Made by a program: the position numbers and the translations under genes. The notes beneath the pieces were generated by a model. It searched no databases. It was given only the letters and a program-made list of their open reading frames with translations, and was not told the DNA's origin. Below are positions 34,185 through 43,769 of a stretch of 64,000 nucleotides of DNA, in pieces (the first letter of the stretch is position 1; each line of letters begins with the position of its first letter). Origin of the DNA: Nitrososphaera sp. (GTDB lineage: Archaea > Thermoproteota > Nitrososphaeria > Nitrososphaerales > Nitrososphaeraceae); NCBI GenBank assembly GCA_039938515.1, contig JBDUUL010000010.1, forward strand, positions 186,001 through 250,000, in the 5' to 3' direction.

Positions 34185-35912
34185 TTGGCAAGGTATCCTA
34201 AGGTAGTGCTTACCGCGGATCGAACGTTGATGTCCCCATATCGGGGAATCTCGCTCGCTTCATTCTTTGGATGCGCACCAGCGCTTGACTTTAACCGTGA
34301 TCACAACTCTTTCTGGTATCGCGTGCTTGGCAACCAGGTCACCCCGCGCGTGCTTTTCGACTTTATCTGCAACCCGATAGAGCACACCAACGGGTATGCA
34401 AATTACGCACCGTATGGCCTGCGAAAAGTGGAGGCGGCCCTTATCCGCGACGGCTATGCGCGAGAGGACGTTGTAGTCGCGCACCCTGACCACATCGAGC
34501 AGTTCATCGGCCCCGGCACCGAGGTCGTCGGGACTTATGAAATGGACCCGCTCGGCATGGGCCCTGTGACCATGACATTTACCTATGGCCGCAAGCACAT
34601 GTCTTATGACGAACTTTACAATCGCGACCTTCATCACAGAATCAACGCTGCAAAGGAGCGCACCGGCAGCAAGGCCAAGGTGGTAGTAGGGGCATCCGGC
34701 ACCTGGCAATACAACTATGATCCGGCCAAGATAGAGGAATACGGACTATATGGCATCCTCGAGGGCGAGCTCGGAGGCATCGGCCCGGAAATCGACGGCG
34801 CCGCTGGCCAGTTCTTTGACGCCCTGATAGGAGGCGAGATGGAGACTGCAAACCCGTTCAAAAAGAGCCAGTTCAAAGTAGAGATAAAGGAGTTTGCCCG
34901 GAACGGCAAGAAATTGCATGGCAGGTTCATCCACTACTGGAACGAGCCTCCTGTAGACGAAATTCCAAACATCATCAACCCCAGCATGCACGGCATGGTT
35001 GAAGTGATGCGGGGCTGCGGCCGCGGCTGCAAGTTCTGCGATGTCACGCTGAGGCCATTGCGTTATTATCCTATAGAGAAAGTGCAGAAGGAAATAGAGG
35101 TAAACATGAAGTACGGCGGGCTGAAAAATGCCTGGATACACAGCGACGACATTTTCGTTTACGGCCTGAATCCGAGGACAACCAAGAACATGCAGCCAAA
35201 CCGCGAGGCCATCGAAGAACTGTTCAAGGGCATCATGGCTACAGGCATCGAGCACACCAACCCGACACATGGAACGCTGGCCGGCGCAATTGCCGACGAG
35301 AGGCTGATTCCAAACCTCTCCAAGATAATCAAGTCGGGGCCGAACAACCACATTGGCATCCAATGCGGCTTTGAGACAGGAAGCATCCGGCTGATTGGCA
35401 AGTATGCAGACCGCAAGCTGGCTCCATACAAACCGGAGGAATGGCACTGGGTGGTCAAGAACGGCATCAGGGTTCTTAACGAGCATCACTGGGTGCCGGC
35501 GTTTACGCTTATCATGGGCCTTGACAATGACGAGACTCCCGAGGACAGCTGGGAGACAATCAGGCTCATTCATGAAATAGAGCAGGAGCAGCCGGACTCG
35601 ATGTTCACTGCAACTCCTCTGACGTTTGTGCCAATTGGCCTTTTGGAAAAGTCTGACTTTTACGACATTGGCAACACAATGGACCCTGCTAAGCTGGGTG
35701 TCATGTACAAGACCTGGCAGCACAACTTCAAATACGGCATCCAAAAGTTCATGGGCAAGATAGGCAGGGAAAACCCGATAAAGAACTTCTTCTTCACGAC
35801 ACTTGCAAGCACCTTGGGCGGCGTACCGCTTGGCGCGATGGAAAAGTATGCAAGGAAGAAAGGGTCAGAGCACGAGCGGGTAATTGAAAAGATAAAGGCC
35901 ACCTACTGGTAG
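34185..35912 (+). CDS. B12-type radical SAM protein, candidate lipid-modifying enzyme
   Basis: A 575-residue radical SAM protein. The iron-sulfur motif is CGRGCKFC (C-x3-C-x2-C, about residues 281-288). About 270 residues precede it, in the position of a cobalamin-binding domain, though no classic DxHxxG motif is visible. Downstream are the SAM-binding sheets (AWIHSDDIFVYG, IGIQCGFETGS) and a long C-terminal extension. Archaeal enzymes of this layout include the tetraether-lipid ring synthases GrsA/GrsB, needed for crenarchaeol-type lipids; a methyltransferase is the main alternative. TTG start at 34185, 103 nt after pyrD. Assignment to Grs is inference. Confidence 0.85.
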   Translation: MARYPKVVLTADRTLMSPYRGISLASFFGCAPALDFNRDHNSFWYRVLGNQVTPRVLFDFICNPIEHTNGYANYAPYGLRKVEAALIRDGYAREDVVVAHPDHIEQFIGPGTEVVGTYEMDPLGMGPVTMTFTYGRKHMSYDELYNRDLHHRINAAKERTGSKAKVVVGASGTWQYNYDPAKIEEYGLYGILEGELGGIGPEIDGAAGQFFDALIGGEMETANPFKKSQFKVEIKEFARNGKKLHGRFIHYWNEPPVDEIPNIINPSMHGMVEVMRGCGRGCKFCDVTLRPLRYYPIEKVQKEIEVNMKYGGLKNAWIHSDDIFVYGLNPRTTKNMQPNREAIEELFKGIMATGIEHTNPTHGTLAGAIADERLIPNLSKIIKSGPNNHIGIQCGFETGSIRLIGKYADRKLAPYKPEEWHWVVKNGIRVLNEHHWVPAFTLIMGLDNDETPEDSWETIRLIHEIEQEQPDSMFTATPLTFVPIGLLEKSDFYDIGNTMDPAKLGVMYKTWQHNFKYGIQKFMGKIGRENPIKNFFFTTLASTLGGVPLGAMEKYARKKGSEHERVIEKIKATYW

Positions 35913-35922
35913 CCATTACGGA

Positions 35923-36663
35923 TTAACCTGCTGGCAGGTTGGTAAACGCCTTTGATGCAAGTTCAAGATGCTGGTACGCTGCATACGGTTTTTCTCCTGC
36001 CAAGCTCTGTGCCTGTGCGATATCTTGCGAGATCTGCTTTGCTGAATCCGCGTACTTTGGATCGCTGCTGATTGCGCCTACCGCAGACTGTAAGTCGGTT
36101 ATTTCGGATTTGAGAGAGGTTGTCGAGCCACCGCAATAGAGCGCACCATAAGGCTGAAGCGCGTCTGCCGCGTCCTGGTCTTGGATGCTTCCCTGCGACA
36201 CTTCACAGGCGTATGCTGCCAGCCCAGTCGCAGGATAGCTGGTAGGGCCTATTGCATTGACAAGCTCCGCCCTGTTGCAGTATACTCCGTCAAGCATGTC
36301 GACTGCCGCGTCCTGGCTGCTGTTGGAGCCGGCTGCTGCAACTACCGTTACAAGGTCGTCGTGGACAGAGCTGCACATTGTCTGTTGCTCAGAAGTAAGC
36401 GGGGGATATGACTTGATGGAAGCTACGTCGGAAGTGTTATTTGCAGCTGCTTGCGATGCGGCCTTTTGGGGAATTATCGAGCCGGGATACATGACGATTG
36501 CAAGGAGCGCCACAGCGCCTACAATAGCCGCAATCTGCGTTGCCTTTTTGGAACCGGACCGCGGCTTGGCTGGCAAATTGGATTCAGTTGATTTTTCAGA
36601 AACGGAAACATCAGAATCATTGTCAAAGTCTTTTGGCGGAATGTCAGAGGGTTCTTTTTTCAT
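35923..36663 (-). CDS. Membrane-anchored exported protein
   Basis: A 246-residue protein with an acidic cytoplasmic N-terminus (1-40), one signal-anchor helix (TQIAAIVGAVALLAIVMY, about 42-59) and an outside domain with several helices and four Cys residues, probably forming disulfides. Not recognised. Stop lies 10 nt from the convergent radical SAM gene. Together with the exported protein upstream (36703) it forms a minus-strand pair. Confidence 0.7.
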   Translation of the reverse strand: MKKEPSDIPPKDFDNDSDVSVSEKSTESNLPAKPRSGSKKATQIAAIVGAVALLAIVMYPGSIIPQKAASQAAANNTSDVASIKSYPPLTSEQQTMCSSVHDDLVTVVAAAGSNSSQDAAVDMLDGVYCNRAELVNAIGPTSYPATGLAAYACEVSQGSIQDQDAADALQPYGALYCGGSTTSLKSEITDLQSAVGAISSDPKYADSAKQISQDIAQAQSLAGEKPYAAYQHLELASKAFTNLPAG

Positions 36664-36702
36664 TTTTCATTTCTCCAAAAAAGGGGGAAGGAGCGTTGTC
36701 CA

Positions 36703-37656
36703 TTATGGAACCGTGATTGCGCCTGTTGTCGCAACCCAGTTGTTGTTCTCGTTGCTCTCTGGTACTACGTTTCCGCTGTCTCCGTTTGCAATCAGGTAGT
36801 ATGGACCGTGGGTTCCTGACGGAATGGTTCCCTCAAGTTCTACTATTCTGAACGAGCCTGCAGTCATGCTGCCGACGTTCTTCATTCCGATTGCAGTATC
36901 AGAGCCACCAAGCGTAGCATCTGTCGAGAGGTACAGTGTTGTCTGGAATGGACCTGTCGCTGAACCACCAGTGTTGCTCAGTATGGCAACTGCGTGGACC
37001 TTGTGATTCTTGCCTATGTTTTCGCTGGCAAAGACATAGTTGGCGACGATGTCAGCTGGTGTCTTTGGATGACCCTTCAGGGTAAATGTAGTGTCTGCAG
37101 TAAGCGACGGAGCGCCTTGCAGTGCTACATTAAGCGAAGTTGGGTGGTCACCATAGCTCAATGGCTTCTTGGCAACACGGATGTGGAAGTTGCCAATGAC
37201 TTTACCATGTCCTCCATAGCCATCCTTGTCAACAAACTTGGTGTTGCCTTGGACTGACAGGAAGACTGACGGGTCACCACTGATTATGTGTCCGTCTGGA
37301 GTGAACTGTAGGACCAGGTGCTGCGATGTGTCGTTCTGTACGTCAACAGAGATTGTCTGGACTGGGTTTGCAGTATCCGACATGAACCTCACGAACAGGA
37401 AAATACTCTTTCCTGAGTCGTGCTGTGACACCTTCGGATTGGCCGAAATGGCCGCTGAAGACGCACTGGCCGCCGGCAGGTAAGTAAACGTTGATGCCGC
37501 GATTACCAGCGCGAGCGCTGCGACGATTGCGTATTTTCTGTGGTAGTGCTTATGGCCTGTTTCATTAGTAGCCATTTCGTCCTCTGTAAATGATCCACAG
37601 CTATTAACAACTAGGTCGGGGGAAGTCCATACAACAGAGAATCTCTCTATGAACAA
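36703..37656 (-). CDS. Secreted CARDB-like protein
   Basis: Annotated length is 317 residues; the real start is probably ATG 37575 (MATNETGHKHYHRKY), giving 290. A signal peptide follows (YAIVAALALVIAASTFTYL), then a beta-rich domain and a C-terminal CARDB-like domain with ADIVANYVFASENI, a PYYLIANGDSGN strand pair and the family ending NVVPESNENNNW. CARDB domains are cell-adhesion Ig folds. The gene has unusually uniform codon use, which suggests high expression. Likely a surface or secreted structural protein; function unproven. Confidence 0.78.
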   Translation of the reverse strand: MFIERFSVVWTSPDLVVNSCGSFTEDEMATNETGHKHYHRKYAIVAALALVIAASTFTYLPAASASSAAISANPKVSQHDSGKSIFLFVRFMSDTANPVQTISVDVQNDTSQHLVLQFTPDGHIISGDPSVFLSVQGNTKFVDKDGYGGHGKVIGNFHIRVAKKPLSYGDHPTSLNVALQGAPSLTADTTFTLKGHPKTPADIVANYVFASENIGKNHKVHAVAILSNTGGSATGPFQTTLYLSTDATLGGSDTAIGMKNVGSMTAGSFRIVELEGTIPSGTHGPYYLIANGDSGNVVPESNENNNWVATTGAITVP

Positions 37657-37762
37657 GTCTTCATGCGTGGGGGCAGTCCCTCAAACAAGGAATTAGGAAT
37701 GGTCCCAGGCCAATTTATCGTCCTTGAACCGTGGGGTTGTCAGTTTTCTTGGATAATCATGT

Positions 37763-38035
37763 TTGTTGGGATGGACGCTAACATGGATTTATTGTGACGA
37801 ACGGTCTATCCATGCCGATATGGTTGTTGAGAATGCAGACTTGCTATTGGCATTGATTTACAAATGCAGGTCCGAACCTTATCTTGAAGAGCGAATAAAA
37901 AAGCTAAAGGAATTAAATGCAGGGCTTCCTACCAGAAAGAGGCTCGAGATACCGTCGCTTATTACTCCGGATTACGTTAACAGAGCGTTGGATATCCTAG
38001 ATGATGTCCTGAGCTCGACTGCTGAGACAACCTAA
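37763..38035 (+). CDS. Small helical hypothetical protein
   Basis: Annotated as 90 residues; ATG 37820 (MVVENADLLLALIY) is the likelier start, giving 71 residues. Two long amphipathic helices (PYLEERIKKLKELNAG and DYVNRALDILDDVLSS). Not recognised. Confidence 0.5.
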   Translation: MLGWTLTWIYCDERSIHADMVVENADLLLALIYKCRSEPYLEERIKKLKELNAGLPTRKRLEIPSLITPDYVNRALDILDDVLSSTAETT

Positions 38036-38238
38036 CCCCGTCGGCAACTTGGCTGACGGGTCCAACGCTTTGAAAATGGCCCACCTTCGCTAAAGTTACA
38101 GTTGATAAAAAAACACAAAAAAAGCAAAATAGTCGAGTCCCTTAATTCACCTCCTGCACAGTTGTGAGAACGACTAACTCTATCCAATGCCTTTTTCTGC
38201 TCATGGATCGTTCGATTGTATATGCTGTGGTGACTTAG

Positions 38239-40410
38239 ATGGCCAAAGGAGCCATTTCGTATTTCCTTACTGCCCAAAACATAATGGCGGCGTGCCTCGC
38301 CCTGCTATCTCTTCTTTATCTGCTGCTAGCGCTATCAATAGCTCAGGTACATTACCTTGATACCGTTCACCGGATATCTATCGACAAGGTTTTCAAGCAA
38401 GACCTTTTTGGTTCCTCTTCTACTGATTCTGTGATAGCAATAGGACTATTCCTTTTGTTTGTCAACTTGGCCTTTAACAAGAGGAAAGTCATTGTTTCAA
38501 CAATTGCTGTCTATGCAACAATATTGATTGCTGGTGTATTTGTCGATGCAGCCACTGGAATAACATTTGCTGCTCTGGCAACTTTGCCCGCAATACTTGT
38601 ACTTGCAACCCTATCGTGGACAAAAGGCAAGTGGAATGATCAGCGTGGGATTGCACCAACGGAAAAGCTACGTCAATTCGGGTCAGAAAATCTTCGGCAA
38701 TACTCTGGGATCCGAGGTCAGAGTGCGTTTTGCATGAGATTGCCGGATGCACGCACTGTCGCTATCGCATTTCTATTAGTGATGATCGTAATTGAAATTG
38801 GCGCTTTAGCAAGATGGTTGACATATCCTATCTTCCCGACAGAGATGTACTCTGACCCATCATGGAAGTTTGCAAATATTGAATCTGCTCTCTATCACTC
38901 TTTTGGATTATTATCTTCATTCATTATCGTCCTTTTAGCATTCTCTTTCCTCTTCAGAAATCAAATTCAGGATATACCTGCACGAATAAAAGGCATTCAT
39001 CATTCTAAGTCATTGAACGGAAATAAATCCGTCGTTAGTAATGGCGGCGCAGAAGGTCCTAATAATGATGAGAATCTGCCTGCCAGAATCGGCTCAAACC
39101 CGTATCAATTGCAGGCCAGAACTGTAATTGAAAAAAAGTTTGAACTCCCATTTGGTTCAAGAAAACAATATTGGCCAATATTGTTGTGTGCGTTAATTGT
39201 GGCTCCGCTGATGACTATCTATCCGCATTTGCCGGGAGTCAACCCCGTGGGTTCAGGCGTGAGCACAGACGAGAAATATTATGTCGACTCTCTGAAGCAA
39301 TTGAGGAACCTTAATGGCCAAGATCAAGTTAAACAGTTATTCAAGATTAGTGGTGGCGACAGACCACTAAGCCTGGCTTTTATGATGTGGCTTGGGGACA
39401 TCACAAAGGTCCCCGACCCTCTTGTGATAAGGTATTTGCCACTAATCCTTGCTCCAGCATCAGTCGCTAGCGTGTATTTGCTGGTACGCTACACCTTTCA
39501 GGGTTCCGACGCACGGGAAAGCAAGCTGGAATCAAGAAAATTTGCTTCCATAGCCGCAATCCTGGCGGCCGTGTCTCCGCAGCTGGTCGTTGGAATTTAC
39601 GCAGGTATTTTCGCAAATTGGCTTGCTCTAATTCCTGCCACTCTTTCTATCGTGCTTATTATAAAGACCCTAGATCTTTCCATAAAATCCAAGGCTAGGC
39701 AAATTGACTGGATACGCATTGCACTCTATTCTTTGGGGCTATTTGGAACATTGTCACTCACCATGTTGCTTCACGTCTATACATGGGGTTTTCTGGTTAT
39801 CACTTCAATAGTTTTCACCTTAATTACGACCTTTACGCTCCTGCGATCTCATCGTGAAAATGCAAAAGACATCCTGGTCGTTGTAACGTTTGTTGCCATC
39901 GTCATTGGTGCAACGGTTGTCTCTGACTTTGCAAAGTCGTCGTACTTCTCTGTCCGCTCAGGTCTATCGCGAGACGCGATTTTGACAACTAATTCAGTAG
40001 ATCTTGGAAATTTCTTTTCGAGATGGGACACAATTAATTTCACATCAACCTCGTACCTTGGTGGGTTTCTGCTAAGTCCCGTTATCTTGATACTTTGCTT
40101 GCTATGGTTACTTCAATCAAATTATTTTAGAGGCCTTGATCGATTTATCCTATCAATGATTTTCGTGCTTACTGTTCCTCTCCTCTTTGGCAGTAATGTC
40201 ATACAAGCGAGAATCATTTATGTCGTTCCGTTGTTTATTCCTGCAGCCTTATCGCTGGGCTTGTTGAAGCGAACAGATAAAACCACTTTTGGAATCGTAG
40301 TAGCAGCTGCCGCCTTATCGATGACGGTTTATGCCCTGCGCGCCATGGCGAACTTTTACCTCATTGCACCCCAGTATACCACTCTCGACGAGCCGTTTCT
40401 AATGCCCTAG
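38239..40410 (+). CDS. Large polytopic membrane protein, GT-C-like glycosyltransferase candidate
   Basis: A 723-residue protein with a dozen or more hydrophobic segments and a soluble loop at about 245-310. After the loop an outside segment carries STDEKYYVDSL, an acidic pair in the first large external loop as in GT-C enzymes that use lipid-linked sugars. The rest is a run of membrane helices (ILAAVSPQLVVGIYAGIFANWLALIPA region). It is not an oligosaccharyltransferase: no WWDxG motif is present. It opens the surface-glycan island. ATG start. GT-C identity is inference from layout. Confidence 0.68.
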   Translation: MAKGAISYFLTAQNIMAACLALLSLLYLLLALSIAQVHYLDTVHRISIDKVFKQDLFGSSSTDSVIAIGLFLLFVNLAFNKRKVIVSTIAVYATILIAGVFVDAATGITFAALATLPAILVLATLSWTKGKWNDQRGIAPTEKLRQFGSENLRQYSGIRGQSAFCMRLPDARTVAIAFLLVMIVIEIGALARWLTYPIFPTEMYSDPSWKFANIESALYHSFGLLSSFIIVLLAFSFLFRNQIQDIPARIKGIHHSKSLNGNKSVVSNGGAEGPNNDENLPARIGSNPYQLQARTVIEKKFELPFGSRKQYWPILLCALIVAPLMTIYPHLPGVNPVGSGVSTDEKYYVDSLKQLRNLNGQDQVKQLFKISGGDRPLSLAFMMWLGDITKVPDPLVIRYLPLILAPASVASVYLLVRYTFQGSDARESKLESRKFASIAAILAAVSPQLVVGIYAGIFANWLALIPATLSIVLIIKTLDLSIKSKARQIDWIRIALYSLGLFGTLSLTMLLHVYTWGFLVITSIVFTLITTFTLLRSHRENAKDILVVVTFVAIVIGATVVSDFAKSSYFSVRSGLSRDAILTTNSVDLGNFFSRWDTINFTSTSYLGGFLLSPVILILCLLWLLQSNYFRGLDRFILSMIFVLTVPLLFGSNVIQARIIYVVPLFIPAALSLGLLKRTDKTTFGIVVAAAALSMTVYALRAMANFYLIAPQYTTLDEPFLMP

Positions 40411-40551
40411 GGTGAATGAGATGCAGCATTCGCAGATCGAATCTGATAAGTATACTTTAATGAGACGAGGGATATAACTTTTTAAATATTCTGGCAAAAG
40501 AAGTAGGTCTAGCATTTTAAATTGATGGGAGTTGCGCTCGCCTGTTGAGAT

Positions 40552-41268
40552 ATGACTCAAAAATCTCTACCCGTCAAGATTAGATCAGTCGAGCACCTGC
40601 CACCTGAGCTTCAGGTTTTACTTGATGATGCAGTCAAATCGTGTGTAGACTTTGTTCGTTCAGCTGACAAAAGCAAGAAGGCTATCGAGACATTCGTTCA
40701 AGAGTGCGAGAAGCACGGAATCACTGCAAAACAAGCTCGACAAATTATAGTATCAAACTTACGAGCGAATGGCCTTAAGGATAGAAGTATCCGATTCTAC
40801 CTTCCAAGCAGCTTGAAGAATAAGAAAATGGCTCGAACGAAGCAGCCAGAATTTGCGGCAATAATTTGCCGCAAACTCGAGCAATTCAGAAAGAAGAAAG
40901 AATCCCTTGATAAAGACGCTTATGTGATACTCGAACTGCTTGAAAAAGCGGTCATGGGATTGAGATCATTCTTTACGAATGATGAATTGGAGATATTGAA
41001 GAAGCATAGACACGAGGTAGAAAAAATAATAAGCCACATAGATAATCCCGGCGAGTCTACAAGGGAAGAATACAAACGCAAATTGAGAACTCTGGTAATA
41101 GACGCGTTCGTTGGTAGGAATTCGAATGTGCAATTAGTGGAACTCCTTTCGGAGACTCCAGAACAAAGGAGCAAGCGCATAAGATTCTATAAATCAGATG
41201 AAGTTAATGACGTATTTGCATTGGATTGGGATTCGTATATGTTTTCAGTTTTTTCTGAGATCAGATGA
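40552..41268 (+). CDS. Helical basic hypothetical protein
   Basis: A 238-residue soluble, Lys/Arg/Glu-rich helical protein with no recognised domain. A central part (KLEQFRKKKESLDKDAY) and the helix AKQARQIIVSNLRANGL could bind nucleic acid. It sits alone between a GT-C-like gene and a long non-coding stretch, in AT-richer DNA. A link to a mobile or replication element is possible but unsupported. Confidence 0.6.
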   Translation: MTQKSLPVKIRSVEHLPPELQVLLDDAVKSCVDFVRSADKSKKAIETFVQECEKHGITAKQARQIIVSNLRANGLKDRSIRFYLPSSLKNKKMARTKQPEFAAIICRKLEQFRKKKESLDKDAYVILELLEKAVMGLRSFFTNDELEILKKHRHEVEKIISHIDNPGESTREEYKRKLRTLVIDAFVGRNSNVQLVELLSETPEQRSKRIRFYKSDEVNDVFALDWDSYMFSVFSEIR

Positions 41269-41777
41269 GAACTGCAGCTTTCTTTCTATTTGTATTAAAG
41301 GCGATGAATTAACCGACTTGAAGACAACAAATATGGCGTTACCATCGTGAAAACAAACACCTAGGTATTTCACCTGCATAATTACTTCAGGCATTACAAT
41401 TCTCGCCAAACAACCAATTTTACCAATCTAGACAGTCTTTATTATAGGATTTTAACTGAACAAATATGGGCCTCGAAGCCGTTTGCGATTAAATTTGAAC
41501 TTTGTTTCTGTCAGTTCAAATTCTTGTTCTATGTATACTGATTTTTTCACGATGCCGCCATCTCCGGACAAAATGAGTACATGATACTACACCCACTACG
41601 TCTACTTTAGTCAATAGATCGGCTATGGTGTATTCCCATGGCATGCAGGTCTGAACAAAATCAGCTGCTTCGCGCTTTCAGAACATAAGAACACATAGCA
41701 ATATCTGAAATGCCTATTACGAATAGCCTTTGTGGCTCCGCTTTGCCCGTTAGCTGACGAGCCTGCTAGTGTACCCT

Positions 41778-41791
41778 AAGGCCTAGGCCTT
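41778..41791. repeat. 14-bp perfect palindrome around CCTAGG
   Basis: AAGGCCTAGGCCTT reads the same on both strands. Related GCCCTAGGCCT copies follow at 41821-41831 and 41888-41898. Confidence 0.85.
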
Positions 41792-41854
41792 GAAGAGCTG
41801 GCTATGGCCCTATGCCTGAGGCCCTAGGCCTTCCAAGGCGACCAAAGTGTCACT

Positions 41855-41876
41855 TGGCACTTTGCTGGCACTTTGC
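41855..41876. repeat. Tandem 11-bp direct repeat
   Basis: TGGCACTTTGC occurs twice head to tail (41855-41865 and 41866-41876). An inverted CAAAGTG lies just before it. Confidence 0.85.
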
Positions 41877-42000
41877 AGACTGCCGACGCCCTAGGCCTCC
41901 CTTAGACTTTCAGCTGCTGGCATGGCTACTTTATCACCAAAGCCTACAGTCTTGTCCACAGACAGGCCTTAGCGGTCAAAGCCTCGCCTCACTTTAATGG

Positions 42001-42013
42001 CTAGTATATATAC
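42001..42013 (+). promoter_or_regulatory. Orphan TATA box
   Basis: CTAGTATATATAC is a strong TATA-like element without a protein gene downstream. It precedes the hairpin at 42030 and could drive a non-coding RNA, or be part of an unwinding element. Confidence 0.4.
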
Positions 42014-42029
42014 AAGGAGATTGAGAAAG

Positions 42030-42044
42030 GGTGATTCTATCACC
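42030..42044 (+). other. Short perfect hairpin
   Basis: GGTGAT and ATCACC form a 6-bp stem with a 3-nt loop, 25 nt after the orphan TATA box. Confidence 0.45.
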
Positions 42045-42055
42045 ATATACCTAGG

Positions 42056-42235
42056 GTTTTCCACACAAACTGCGGCTTTGCGGCATATTGCCCCGCCCCC
42101 CGTGCTCAATACGGCAGGGTAGCAGACCACTTCTTCTGCTAGAGAACACGCTGTATTTTCGATAGGACCACGGGTAATAGTGCTATGGGCTTGGCGCATG
42201 GCAGGCTGTCAAGGCCGCAAAACTGTGTGGAAAAC
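42056..42235. repeat. Spaced inverted repeat
   Basis: GTTTTCCACACA at 42056-42067 is repeated in inverse orientation at 42224-42235. Each copy is followed, in its own direction, by a TTTGCGGC or TTTTGCGGC element. The arrangement of opposed TTTCCA-containing boxes resembles origin recognition boxes only loosely. Confidence 0.75.
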
Positions 42236-42575
42236 TGGCCTGGCAATCTGACAGCCATACTAGGCCGGTATACTAGGGCCTTAGGGTCCTGCAGCTCGTC
42301 GCAATTGCACGTTCAGATAGCCAGTCCACCAATGGCAGATTATGTTATCTGGAACTTGTGACGTTTTCTGCTATCTAGTATACTATGCGAGGCGTAGATG
42401 AAATCAAACCTGAATCGAACAGATCTGATTATGCGGCAACGGTGATTGGCATCTATTGGTAAACTCATTAGTGTCTGATCCGAAAGAAACGCGCCGCTTT
42501 TGAAGCTTGAATCTCACTAAATTATAAGCCCGACTGTTACGAGGCTACATCTCTGCAACTGTTCAATTAGGGCTG

Positions 42576-43499
42576 TTATATGCGAATCCTTTCTCGAATC
42601 AGTGCAGACAGAGAATACAGTATAATCGCCGTTACAAGCAACATAGACCCTATGACCGCGGTGCCAACGGAAATTATGATCATCGGAGTCGAAACATAGC
42701 GTGTTGCAGAAAAAATATCGAGTGCCTGAACAGCAAAATATCCAGCTACGCTCAAGAAACCAATACCTGGCAAGCCATAGAATGAAAGTGGATGATAGAT
42801 TGAGAGGAATCTCAATATTGCGAGTACAATCCCTCCTCCGTGCGATAGCGGATTATGCGTTGAAGTGTCTCCAATGTCATAGCGTATGGTTATTGGGACC
42901 TCTTTTATCGTCAGGTTCCTTTGACCTGCTCTCATGAGGATTTCAGTCGAAGCTGCCATCCCATCCTCCGTTAAATCGATGGAAGCTATGGCCTTCTTGT
43001 TATACGCCCTGAAACCGCTTTGAGCATCTGTAAGGTGGTTTTTTGAAGTAAGTTGAGCCAGCTTGGTTATTGTTTTAATGCCTAAGCTTCGGTAAGCGGG
43101 AACCTTCTTCTTATCGGCGGCTTTTAAGAATCTAGAACCTATTACCATATCTGCTTCTTTACGCAAAATAGGCCCTAGGAGAGCGGGAATTTGGCTTGGG
43201 TCATGTTGACCGTCAGAATCCAATGTTATCATCACTTCTGCATCGTGCTCTTTGGCATACTCAAAGAGCGTCTTGATTGCAGCGCCGTACCCGCGGTTGG
43301 CGGGATGTGCTACAACGGTTGCACCCGCAGATCTTGCAGCTTCGGAGGTACCATCCGATGATCCGTCGTCACAAACTATAATGGCGTTCGCGTACGGTTT
43401 TGCCCGCTTTATTATTTGACCGATCTCTTTGGCTTCGTTAAACGCAGGAATGCAAATCATAACTCTTGAGGCTTTCTCAACACTCTCAGAATGGGACAA
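42576..43499 (-). CDS. GT2 glycosyltransferase, dolichol-phosphate-mannose synthase-like
   Basis: A 307-residue family 2 glycosyltransferase. The GT-A domain has IPAFNEAKEI, CDDGSSDGT, the metal-binding DSDGQHDP and a GSRF segment as in DPM1/DPG synthases. Two transmembrane helices at the C-terminus (about 235-258 and 268-298) anchor it. It probably moves mannose or glucose from a nucleotide to dolichol phosphate, making the donor used by GT-C enzymes outside the membrane, such as the large proteins at 38239 and 51269. ATG start. Confidence 0.9.
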   Translation of the reverse strand: MSHSESVEKASRVMICIPAFNEAKEIGQIIKRAKPYANAIIVCDDGSSDGTSEAARSAGATVVAHPANRGYGAAIKTLFEYAKEHDAEVMITLDSDGQHDPSQIPALLGPILRKEADMVIGSRFLKAADKKKVPAYRSLGIKTITKLAQLTSKNHLTDAQSGFRAYNKKAIASIDLTEDGMAASTEILMRAGQRNLTIKEVPITIRYDIGDTSTHNPLSHGGGIVLAILRFLSIYHPLSFYGLPGIGFLSVAGYFAVQALDIFSATRYVSTPMIIISVGTAVIGSMLLVTAIILYSLSALIRERIRI

Positions 43500-43769
43500 A
43501 AGTAATTGCTCTATGAGAATGTGGAGTATAAGAGAACGCTTCTGTAGAAGGACTACCGTGACTAAAGCGTATAAGCATGTTTACAATTTCTAAGTCGAAT
43601 TCCAAGAAGAATATCGTCACTAGTAGATGATGAAGAGAGCCGAATAGTGCATGCTCCTTTGTAATTGGATTTTGCGTAGGGAAGACGTGATATCCTAAAA
43701 TTAATACGCTACTTTGCAGTTGACAGCATTTAGAATCTTCCTACTAGATACCTACACATGCATTAGTCG

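Larger units (their letters stand above)
41269..42575. other. 1.3 kb repeat-dense non-coding region, candidate origin or cis-acting locus
   Basis: No convincing gene in either strand. From about 41760 to 42380 the sequence is unusual: ten CTAG sites in 620 nt (about 2.4 expected by chance), CCTAGG palindromes, a tandem repeat, a spaced inverted repeat and an orphan TATA box. Open frames at 41812 and 41969 are low-quality. See the separate repeat entries. Candidates are a replication origin, a segregation site or a non-coding RNA locus. Confidence 0.55.

Noticed and set aside
38239-40410. Oligosaccharyltransferase AglB/Stt3 assignment
   Set aside because: No WWDxG motif and no large C-terminal soluble domain.
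42056-42067. Bacterial DnaA box reading of TTTTCCACA
   Set aside because: The window is archaeal in all its core genes, so DnaA binding is not expected.
41812-42199. Short frames inside the repeat-rich region
   Set aside because: Their sequence is made of the CCTAGG and CTTTG repeats; composition is not protein-like.
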